Origin: Dendrocalamus latiflorus
Lineage: Eukaryota; Streptophyta; Magnoliopsida; Poales; Poaceae
Length of the DNA stretch: 64,000 nt
NCBI GenBank assembly: GCA_017311315.1
Contig: CM029660.1
Span: forward strand, 10,981,129-11,045,128
Reading direction: 5' to 3'
How positions within the stretch are numbered: position 1 is the first letter of the stretch; every line of letters starts with the position of its first letter. Made by a program: the position numbers and the translations under genes. The notes under the pieces are model-generated. The model saw only the letters and a program-made list of their open reading frames with translations, made no database searches and was not told the DNA's origin. This document shows, in pieces, positions 9,710-18,414 of the stretch.

Positions 9710-12700
9710 ATGGAGGAAGAGGACGATGACCAGCGCTTGTTACATAGCCTCGGTGTAACATCCGCAAGCATCGAGGACATCGAAAGGAAAGTCCTATCAG
9801 AGGCAAGTCTTGCTCACATCATTCTCGTGCTGTGCACGAGCTGATTGCGGAGAGAACCTTCTCATGTCATATTTCTTTTGCAGGCAAAAACTGACCCAAA
9901 GCATCACACTGAGTCGGGGCCGAGCATCAATGACCCGGAGAGTCGCGAGGTACCCGAAGCTGATCCTCAGGCCAAACTACATCAGAAATTGCGCTCTGTG
10001 CAACTTGAGATTAATGCTGTAGCTTCCACAGTTAAAGGAGCTAAACACACGGTTGGAAAGAAAAGTGACCGCTCGGATAGCGCTGATGCAGAGGATAACA
10101 AGAAGAAGCATTTTGACGGCACTGCTCAAGACACCCCTCATGGAGGAGCCCTCCAGCAAGCGCTTGCTGCTGATCGTCTTAAAAGCCTCAAGAAGGCAAA
10201 AGCACAGATTCAGAAAGAGATACTGCAGTCTGATCCTAGCCTAGTCGGCTCAGACAACCAACCAGACAAAATGCTGGCCATGCTGGTTGAAGAGGAACCA
10301 AGGCAGAAGAAGCCGCTAAAACAGCCTGGACGGCCTAAAGAGAGCTCAACACGTCGGTTGAAAACTGTCACCTATAATGATGACAACGACTTTGATGCAG
10401 TGCTCGATGGAGCTTCTGCGGGGTTTATGGAAACTGTGAGCTTCTAGCCTAGCCCTTCAGGGTTCTCATTTCCTATACTATTGTTTTGTTTCACTGCCTT
10501 TCTGATGTTATGCATTCTATTGTGTAGGAAAGGGAAGAGCTAATTAGGAAGGGTTTGCTGACACCGTTTCACAAGTTGAAGGGCTTTGAGAAGCGTGTTG
10601 AACAACCTGGACCTTCTCATAGGCAAAACGATTATGCAGAACAAGACGAAGAAACCATGGAAGCTTCTAGCATTGCTAAAGTTGCCCAGTCAATGCAGCA
10701 GATTGCACAAAACCGCCCAGCCACCAAATTGCTTGATGCAGAGTCCTTGCCTAGGCTGGATGCACCTACTGCTCCATTTCAAAGACTTGGAAGACCTGTA
10801 AAACGTCCTGTTTTCCCCAGTTCAGATGAGCAGGAGAAGAAAAGACAAAGGAATAAGACCAAGAGGCCGTTGCCTGGCAAGAAATGGAGGCAAGACAACA
10901 TAAGGAAGGAATCATTATTGGATGGTATGTCAAGGCCCTTCACAGCTTTTAGGCTTTACTGTTATTCTACACACATGGCAAATGCAGACAAATTTCCTTA
11001 TTTGCTACTGCTATGTATAAATTCACTGCAGTGAACTTATTATGTCCGCTTTGTACAGTAACAGATGAGGATGTTGGGGGTGCAGATGCATCAGTTTCTG
11101 AGGATGAAGATCAAGCAATAGAAGATTCTGATGAGTTATCTCATGTTATCCTTGAAGGTGGTTTAAGAATTCCAGGCACAATTTATACACAGCTATTTGA
11201 CTACCAAAAAGTGGGAGTGCAATGGCTATGGGAGTTACATTGTCAAAGGGCTGGTGGGATAATTGGCGATGAAATGGGCCTTGGAAAGACAGTGCAAATC
11301 TTGTCATTTCTTGGTGCTTTGCATAACAGTGGTATGTACAGGCCTAGTATTGTTATTTGTCCTGTGACCCTTTTGCAGCAGTGGCGAAGGGAGGCCAGTA
11401 GGTGGTATCCAAAGTTCAAAGTTGAGATCTTACATGATTCTGCAAATTCAAGTAAAAAGAGCAAGAGATACAGTGATTCTGACAGTGAAGTTTCTTGGGA
11501 TAGTGATCAGGAAGAGGTTACACATGGTAAGCCTGCAAAAAAGTGGGATGACTTGATTTCACGTGTTGTAAATTCAGGGTCAGGTTTGCTTCTGACCACA
11601 TATGAGCAGCTAAGAATCCTAGGGGAGAAGTTGCTTGATGTAGAATGGGGATACGCTGTATTGGATGAGGGTCACCGCATAAGGAATCCCAATGCTGAGA
11701 TAACTCTGGTGTGCAAGCAATTACAGACTGTTCATAGGTTAATTATGACAGGTGCTCCTATTCAAAATAAACTTTCGGAACTGTGGTCTCTCTTTGATTT
11801 CGTGTTCCCTGGAAAATTAGGTGTCCTACCTGTGTTTGAGACTGAGTTTTCCGTTCCAATTACTGTCGGTGGATATGCTAATGCAACACCTTTGCAAGTG
11901 TCCACAGCATATAGATGTGCTGTTGTCCTACGTGACTTGATCATGCCGTACCTTCTTAGGAGAATGAAAGCTGATGTCAATGCACAGCTTCCCAAAAAAA
12001 CAGAGCATGTTCTTTTCTGTAGTCTAACTTCAGAGCAACGTGCTACTTATCGTGCATTTCTTGCTAGTTCAGAGGTGGAGCAAATATTTAATGGTAACAA
12101 AAATTCCCTTTATGGGATAGATGTCCTACGGAAGATATGCAATCATCCTGATCTACTTGAGAGAGAACACGCTGCTCAGAATCCAGACTATGGGAATCCT
12201 GAAAGAAGTGGAAAGATGAAAGTGGTTGAGCAAGTTCTTAAAGTCTGGAAGGACCAAGGCCATCGTGTTCTTCTTTTCACTCAGACACAACAAATGCTTG
12301 ACATCATGGAAAACTTCTTGTTAGCTTGTGACTACAAATATCGGAGAATGGATGGACTTACACCTGCAAAGCAAAGAATGGCACTCATTGATGAGTTCAA
12401 TAACACAGATGAAATTTTTATCTTCATTCTGACCACAAAAGTTGGTGGATTGGGTACAAATTTGACTGGTGCAAACAGGATTATTATATATGATCCTGAC
12501 TGGAACCCTTCAACAGACATGCAGGTACAGCTTATGTAGAGTATTCTATGCCCTGTCTATATGTATTTCTTTTGAAATTTGCACCTATCATCCTTTAACA
12601 TTTCTTCGTAGATGCATTGACGAAACTCTATTAAGGTGTTATACAATTTGTCTTGTCTTAGTGGACTTAAAAAGAGAATGTCGACATCCGAGAAATGGAT

Positions 12701-14048
12701 GGCAGTGAGCGATGACATGGTAGATGAATAATTTTGAATCATAATCTGTCGATACAGTTGCAAGCATAATCTCCTGTGGTTTTGTTTCCTAGATTTTGAC
12801 CAAGTGACCACACTAACCTGATTAAACTTTGTGTGTACTAGGCTAGGGAACGTGCATGGCGAATTGGGCAAACTAGAGATGTGACAGTTTACAGATTGAT
12901 CACACGTGGGGCTATCGAGGAGAAAGTCTACCATCGACAGATACACAAACATTTCCTCACAAACAAAGTACTGAAAAACCCTCAGCAAAGGAGATTTTTT
13001 AAAGCCAGAGACATGAAGGATTTGTTCACATTACAAGACGATGACGGGAATGGTTCAACTGAAACATCAAACATTTTCAGCCATTTGTCTGAAGATGTGA
13101 ATATTGGAGTTCCAAATGACGAGCAACGAGACCAGCTATCGGCAGCTTCGGCTCTACCAACCACCACAGAGGCTGAACCATGTTCATCCAGTAGAGGAAA
13201 AGGGAAATTGGACCATAACTCTGACCAAGCAGATGAAGAATCCAACATTTTGAAGAGTCTTTTTGATGCTCAGGGAATTCATGTAAGCAATATTTTCTGA
13301 TCCCTAAGGAAAGTTTGTAGCCTCAATTTTTCAACTTTCTCAAAATAACATCCCTTTTTCTGGAATTGCTCAGAGTGCGGTCAATCATGATGCCATAATG
13401 AGTGCTAACGATGACCAGAAGCTGCGCTTAGCAGCAGAAGCTTCACAGGTGGCACAAAGGGCAGCTGAAGCTTTGCGCCAATCACGGATGCTCAGAAGCC
13501 GTGACAGTTTTGCTGTTCCCACATGGACTGGAAGAGCTGGTGCTGCTGGGGCGCCGTCCTCTGTTCGCCGGAAGTTTGGGTCAACACTTAATAGCCAGTT
13601 GGTTAATTCTTCTTCGCAGGCATCAGAAAGTTCAAACAGCAGGGGTCAAAATCTTCAGGTGGGTGCTCTAAATGGCAAGGCTCTGTCCTCTGCCGAACTT
13701 TTGGCAAGGATTCGTGGAACCCAAGAGGGAGCAGCTTCAGATGTTCTGGAACATCAACTTAACCTGGGATCAGCTTCCAACCACATATCAAGTTCATCAG
13801 AGAATGGTCGCACATCTAACTCTTCTAGTAGGAACATGATCGTGCAACCTGAAGTCCTAATCCGCCAATTGTGCACCTTCATACAACAGAATGGTGGTTC
13901 TGCCAGCTCGATGAGCATTACAGAACATTTTAAGAACCGTATACAGTCCAAGGATATGCTGCTGTTCAAGAATCTGCTGAATGAAATAGCGATGTTGCGA
14001 AGAGGTGCAAACGGTGCTATGTGGGTGCTGAAACCTGATTACGAGTAA
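9710..14048 (+). CDS. CSB: CSB/ERCC6-like SWI2/SNF2 DNA translocase (transcription-coupled repair)
   Basis: Plant orthologue of Cockayne syndrome group B/Rad26, a nuclear ATP-dependent translocase that acts on stalled RNA polymerase II to start transcription-coupled nucleotide excision repair. Coding exons are 9710-9802, 9884-10435, 10528-10924, 11059-12524, 12842-13282 and 13374-14048; together they give 3624 bases, 1207 residues, with no internal stop. Residues 1-350 are charged and nuclear-protein-like. Helicase motifs include DEMGLGKT (about 418-425, Walker A), DEGH (about 550-553, motif II), TGAPIQN (III), [10 protein letters not shown] (V) and [10 protein letters not shown] (837-846, VI). 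The last 65 or so residues form the conserved C-terminal domain found in plant CSB. All introns are GT-AG except the first, which has a GC donor. Length and motif order fit the family, and the gene looks functional. The start was chosen because it opens [11 protein letters not shown], matching plant CSB N-termini. Confidence 0.95.
9803..9883 (+). other. GC-AG intron of CSB
   Basis: Coding exon 1 ends TCAGAG at 9802 and the intron begins GCAAGT, a GC donor with an otherwise perfect consensus. The acceptor is TTTCTTTTGCAG ending at 9883, and the reading frame resumes with codon GCA. Using any nearby GT instead would break the frame, so a GC-AG intron is the simplest reading. Confidence 0.85.
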
Positions 14049-14566
14049 TTTTAGCTGTAGTTCAATTGAGCAAAATTTTTGTTAGTAGCTTCCCTATACA
14101 AGTTCATTTATATAGGAGACAATTTGAAATTGATACAGAGATGAATTTCTCTCAAATTTTTTGATGTCGCTGAATTTCTCTTTTTTGTATGAAAGAGATG
14201 AACCTGAAACATGAGCATGTTAGGTGACTGGTTGTAAATACAGGAATACTAATCTTTGTCACAACGGTCCTGAGGACCTCATGTCTGAGAGCTGATTGTT
14301 TATATGTGTAGAAAGGGTTCTTTTGTCGAGCTATATTTCTGTAGTGATTTGTTTTTGTGACTGTACGGCAAACATCGTTGCCATTCTCACCTGGTCCTGA
14401 AACTGCTGAGATTCTTGCTTCAGCTTGGCATGCCCAGTCTATCCTGTACGACAATTCCTTAGCATTATGATGAACAACACCTTACATTTTTTCTGTTCAT
14501 GGTGACTTTATATTAGCTAATATTTCATTATTGTGGATTAGACGAGGATGGGTGCAAGGAAGCGAG
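14049..14566 (+). other. CSB 3' UTR and downstream flank
   Basis: No second gene is seen. The 3' end of the CSB transcript should lie here; a canonical AATAAA signal was not spotted. The MULE insertion point follows immediately, only about 520 bases after the stop codon. Confidence 0.5.
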
Positions 14567-14575
14567 TGCTCCTCC
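14567..14575. repeat. Left 9-bp target site duplication of the MULE
   Basis: TGCTCCTCC here is identical to bases 42172-42180. Nine bases is the diagnostic duplication length for Mutator-like elements. Each copy directly abuts one of two matching inverted termini. Confidence 0.85.
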
Positions 14576-14800
14576 GGATTTTTTTAAATAATCTAATTTT
14601 TATTCGAAATTACAGAAATATACTCGTGCAAAATTTTTTTACAGTAATGACCTCCAATCGTTCAACTATTGGGCAACTGAACGCTGGAGTCCGTTGGCGC
14701 CCAACGGCCGCGCGTCAGGCATGCAGTCGGTGGGTCATTGGGCGACAGGTTGTAGTCACCCAATAATGGGGTGACTGGGACCTATCGGGCTGGACAGGTC
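14576..14800 (+). repeat. Left terminal inverted repeat and subterminal region of the MULE
   Basis: The first 80 bases (GGATTTTTTTAAATAATC, then TTTTTATTCGAAAT and AGAAATATAC) match the reverse complement of 42092-42171 at about 80 percent. Inward of this, GC-rich segments with GCCCAACGGCCG and ATTGGGCGACAGG also resemble the right end, but the alignment is patchy. Confidence 0.8.
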
Positions 14801-15269
14801 CAGCTAGGTAACATTTATCAAATTTTGTCTGAGTCCTTTTTTTCTAAAAAAAAATAGGAGACAATGTTCGTTGATTCATTTGTGATTTTCGTAGATTATT
14901 AAAGGTACAAAATCTATTAGGTTCGCAATAACAGTTTGCGATCGTCTTATGTTATTGTAGTGTAAGAAATTTTGTGAAATTCGTTATGAGCATGATTGAG
15001 ATAGCAACGATTTATAAATGCGAAGGTAAGTGATATTGTGATGTAACCGGGAATTCATACATAGAGAACTTGTTTTTCATGTTGTTTGATGCCTTAGTGT
15101 GCTGAAGAATTGAATGAGAAAAGAGAAGGACAAGTGCTTTTATGAATTAAAATAGACTTCATAATAAAGTTAGACGTAACATGGTGCACATGGTTTGATT
15201 ACATGCACAAGAAAGAGTATCATGCACAATGCAACAAACTGAAATACTCCTACGATACATATGTGCCTT
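14801..15269. other. MULE internal, no gene recognised
   Basis: AT-rich sequence without coding signal. Confidence 0.4.
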
Positions 15270-15993
15270 TTTAGAATAGAAATAAATTCGACCTTTGGGG
15301 GCCTAGTGCAGAATGGTCTGACCTACTATGTGGACCGGTGCCATTTTTCTTTTCTTGCAACTCGGCATTGAACTCCTCGGTGGCCTCATTGGCCTTGGCA
15401 GCCATTTCCCTATTTTTCTCGTGCCCCCTACGCGTGCATGCCTCGAGATAAGTTTTCGTCTCTCGACCCACGCTCGATTTGCTCGTCGTTGCAGTGCTCC
15501 TTCTCTCGGATCTCACAGGTCCTTTTAACATCTCACTCCTTGAAGTCGAGAGCCCATTGGTCATGTGGATAGATCTCTAGGTCAATCCACTTGCGGTAGC
15601 CACATAGTGGTTCCGGTGACTGCGGGTAGATGGGAGAGGCTATTAGTGCATACTATAAAAGAGACATAGTAGGAGGAACACACTGTAACTGGTCCTTACT
15701 AGCTACCGATAGCTGCTCGTGTCCCCACGACAATCGGAATAGTCACAGGAGTAGTTTGCGTAACCCCAGTAACACATGCTCAGGCTAAGCCTGTGCTTAG
15801 ACTTAAAAAACTTGCATGGGTCCCTGTACCAACAGAGGAGCACCATCTTCCCCTCAGGTGGGTGTTTTGGTGAACACTTGGTTGGAATGTTCGGGATGAG
15901 GTTGCTGCTACAGGGGGCGTCATTATGGGGAGCTGACCTCCTGGCATGCTCCGCTTGTTTGGCCTGGGCCGCCCGTAGCCCTTGCTTGTTCAT
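15270..15993 (-). pseudogene. GRF-type zinc-finger-like gene fragment in the MULE
   Basis: Reading leftward from 15993, a frame opens MNKQGLRAAQ and contains IPTKCSPKHPPEGK, LLCWYRDPCK and an MCYWGYANYS block. A second block at about 15560-15620 reads PEPLCGYRKWID after a good acceptor (ACCCGCAG). The order C-x5-C, then C, then C followed by an aromatic-x-W-x-D segment resembles GRF zinc fingers found with many grass transposons. The downstream part (15270-15564) is charged and helical in character. The frames do not join cleanly across the possible donor at 15706, so it is either broken or has a different splice pattern. Family assignment is by motif shape only. Confidence 0.4.
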
Positions 15994-16244
15994 TGCGGGT
16001 CATAGCAGACCTTACTAGTTGGCAGGTCTCCTCCTGTTACTTCATTATTTTGTTCCATTACTTCTTCTACCTTACTAGTTGGCAGCTCTGATGTAGTGTT
16101 GGGTTAGGTTGTGTAGTGTTCTCTCCCAGATCTCTTCCACCTTCTTTTATAAGGAATAGGGTTGGTATGGTGTGGCTATTTTCATGTAACATGTGAGGCA
16201 GAGTGATGCCCTGTCTTTCGAAAAAGTTATGGACGAAAAGCTGC

Positions 16245-16725
16245 CTCGTCTGGGCTTCTCACTATGCAAAGTTGTACCCTTTAGCCTCAACACTGCACAA
16301 AGCTACCCTCTCTGGCCTTGTCACTGTGCAAAGCTATCCTGTCTGGTCTTGTCACTGTGCGGAGCCACACCCTTTGGTCTTGTCACTATGCAAAGCTGGT
16401 CCGTCTGGTCTTATCATTGTGCAAAGCTGCACCTTTTGGTCTCATCATTCTGCAAAGCTGCACCCTTCGTTCTGTCACTATGCAAAGTTGGCCCGTCTGG
16501 TCTTGTCACTACGCAAAGCTGTCTCATCTAGTCTTGTCACTACGCAAAGCTACCCCGTTTGGTGTTGCCATTGTGCAAAGCTGCACCCTTTGGTCTTGTC
16601 ACTGTGTAAAGCTGGCCTATCTAGTCTTGTCACTACACAAAGCTGCCTCGTCTGGTTTTGCCACTGCGCAAAGCTGCACCCTCCGGTCTTGTCACTGCGT
16701 AAAACTACCCTGTCTGGGACAAAGT
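16245..16725 (+). repeat. 31-bp degenerate minisatellite
   Basis: About 15 imperfect copies of a roughly 31-base unit of the form GTCTTGTCACTATGCAAAGC plus a variable GC-rich tail. Because 31 is not a multiple of three, the same unit cycles through all frames. That explains three long overlapping plus-strand reading frames rich in CHYAKL/LVTTQS-type repeats, which I do not regard as genes. Confidence 0.85.
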
Positions 16726-16783
16726 TGCACAAAGGTAGCACATGATCCGGTTTGTCATAAAGCATGCTGCCTCCCCTATGGGC

Positions 16784-16937
16784 TATAAAATGCACGCCCT
16801 ACCCCGATAGTAGGAAGAACTATCTTCTCCGTCCTAGAGAAACATACCATGGCAGACACCGAGAGGCCAGTCGAACATAGGTCACCAAAGGAAGACCTTC
16901 CACTGGAAAAGAGGTACGACTTCGGCCCTAACAACCA
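16784..16937 (+). promoter_or_regulatory. Possible TATA promoter and short reading frame cut by the Tat element
   Basis: TATAAAA at 16784-16790 is followed about 60 bases later by ACCATGG, a strong plant start context (ATG at 16849). The frame reads MADTERPVEHRSPKEDLPLE and then runs into the retrotransposon at 16938. After conceptual removal of the insertion the frame continues across 28617 and stops within about 40 codons. The arrangement looks like the promoter and first exon of an unidentified MULE-resident gene, but the protein is not recognised. Confidence 0.3.
16933..16937. repeat. TSD AACCA, left side of Tat element
   Basis: AACCA precedes the 5' LTR and is repeated exactly at 28612-28616 after the 3' LTR, proving both ends of the insertion. 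Confidence 0.93.
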
Positions 16938-17184
16938 TGTCGTAGGGGTGGCCCCCACCTGAACCCAGCAGGCCTGGTAGGAAAACTATAAGGCCTAGAA
17001 TAGGCCATGTGTAATGACATAACTGCCCCAGAGGGGGTAACCAGATGTGAGGGTACAACTGTAAAAGCATTCCTCACGGATATATATACGAATACAAGCC
17101 ATGGGGAGGCCCCCCAGGCCATTACACTCGACATCATCACTCTCCACCACCATCTCTCTCTCTGTTTGGTCTGTAGCCACAACA
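16938..17184 (+). repeat. 5' LTR of Tat element
   Basis: 247 bases, starting TGTCGTAGGGGTGG and ending GCCACAACA. TATATATA at 17081-17088 is the likely TATA box, leaving a short R-U5. It differs from the 3' LTR only at two positions (GCCCC versus GCTCC, CACGG versus CACGA). Confidence 0.93.
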
Positions 17185-17186
17185 GT

Positions 17187-17204
17187 TGGCGCCGTCCGTG
17201 GGGA
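17187..17204 (+). other. Primer binding site
   Basis: TGGCGCCGTCCGTGGGGA starts two bases after the 5' LTR. This TGGCGCC-type site is common in plant Gypsy elements and resembles the tRNA-Asp-type primer site; the exact tRNA was not verified. Confidence 0.75.
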
Positions 17205-17238
17205 GGGACGGAGACAAGCCTGAAGACCGAAGAAAAAG

Positions 17239-18414
17239 ATGGCACCGAAAAAAGCTTCCTCAGCCGCGGCGAAGGGAAAGAGGGCGGCCGGGCCGGAGCG
17301 CCGTATGAGTACCAGAGCTTCGCCATCGCCAGCGGCGGACGCGGGTGGCGATGCAGGCGCGGTGGCCGAAGGCGTCGACGTTCGCGCGGCGACGACCAAC
17401 CCCGCCGCCGGCGTTACAAGGACGGACCCCGCGGTCCAAGGCGTCGATGCGGGGGCGGCGACAACCGACCCCGCCGTTCGATGCCAGGTGAACAATCTTA
17501 CTGAAACCACAGTCATTAATGCAGCCATACGGGGCCTTCGCCCAGGCCCGATGGCCGAATACAGCGCGCGGAGACCAATCAAGACCGTCGCCAAGCTCTT
17601 CGATAACATGGACCAGTACGCGCGGGCGGAGGAGGATGCGCCAAGGCGCACCATTACCGCCCTCGGTCTCGCCCATGAAAAGCGCCCCCCGCGCGAAGCC
17701 GGGGCGGGTCGTCCCTCCGCGAAGCCGGGCCGTAGCCGCGAGCCCCAGAGCAGCCCACCCCGAGGCAGTGAGGCTGGGGTGCAGGCAGCCTCCTCAAGGA
17801 GCAGGCCTAAACCTCGACGCCGCCAGCGCCGGTCGCAGGCGGCTCATCATGTCCTCGACACCAGGAGCGCCCGCCAAGGACCCGACCCCGCCTCACGGAG
17901 GGGGGGTCGAGAATCGCAAGGTGGACTACCTTACGGCGACCAGCCCCGCGCAGAGCAAGAGCTCTTGCACTATGGCAGGTGGTGCGAGGTACACGGCTAC
18001 GGCGATCATCGCACAAGGGCATGCACCGAGGTGATGGCGCTGCGAAGGGCAGCGGCCGAATCTCGGGCTACGCCTCCTCGGCCCCCCGCCGGAGCCCAAG
18101 TACAGCACCCAGGGGACAGCCCCATACGAGCCACCGCCATGGAAAGTGCACAGCATCGTACCATCAACGTCATTGCCGGAGGCTCCTCCTCGAAAGCCCC
18201 CGGGGAGCAGCCGCAACTGTGGATGCCGCCCCACCGCATCACCTTCGACGCGAACGACGCTACGGGTGTCGAGTACCCCCACCAGGACCCTTTACTCATC
18301 CAGACCCACATAGCATGCTGCGAAGTCAGGCGCGTCCTGGTCGACGGGGAAGCTCCGCGAATATTTTATTCGCAGAAGCCCTCGACCGCATGGCAATCCC
18401 CCGAAGCCGACTAG
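17239..18414 (+). CDS. gag: Gag (capsid core deleted) with protease start, frame ends early
   Basis: The frame opens MAPKKASSAAAKGKRAAGPE 55 bases after the primer site. An Ala/Asp-rich N-terminus jumps at about 17490 directly to the last helix region of a Retrotrans_gag domain (VNNLTETTVINAAIRG, then LFDNMDQYARAEE). Most of the usual capsid core of about 150 residues is therefore missing. A degenerate knuckle, WCEVHGYGDHRTRAC (about 17980-18030), matches the CEFHxxxGHxTxxC form of grass Gypsy elements. The frame then enters the protease (DPLLIQTHIACCEVRRVLVD) and loses register at 18346-18349, reading on to an unrelated stop at 18414. In an intact relative Gag would package the RNA into particles. 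Confidence 0.8.
   Translation: MAPKKASSAAAKGKRAAGPERRMSTRASPSPAADAGGDAGAVAEGVDVRAATTNPAAGVTRTDPAVQGVDAGAATTDPAVRCQVNNLTETTVINAAIRGLRPGPMAEYSARRPIKTVAKLFDNMDQYARAEEDAPRRTITALGLAHEKRPPREAGAGRPSAKPGRSREPQSSPPRGSEAGVQAASSRSRPKPRRRQRRSQAAHHVLDTRSARQGPDPASRRGGRESQGGLPYGDQPRAEQELLHYGRWCEVHGYGDHRTRACTEVMALRRAAAESRATPPRPPAGAQVQHPGDSPIRATAMESAQHRTINVIAGGSSSKAPGEQPQLWMPPHRITFDANDATGVEYPHQDPLLIQTHIACCEVRRVLVDGEAPRIFYSQKPSTAWQSPEAD

Noticed and set aside
16193..16788. Three overlapping plus-strand frames of 112-180 residues
   Set aside because: Same peptide repeated in all phases because of the 31-bp repeat; not genes.
17979..18347. Upstream extension of the pol open frame
   Set aside because: It is the wrong phase of gag; the knuckle and protease start are encoded in the gag phase. 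The true pol phase begins at the frame change.
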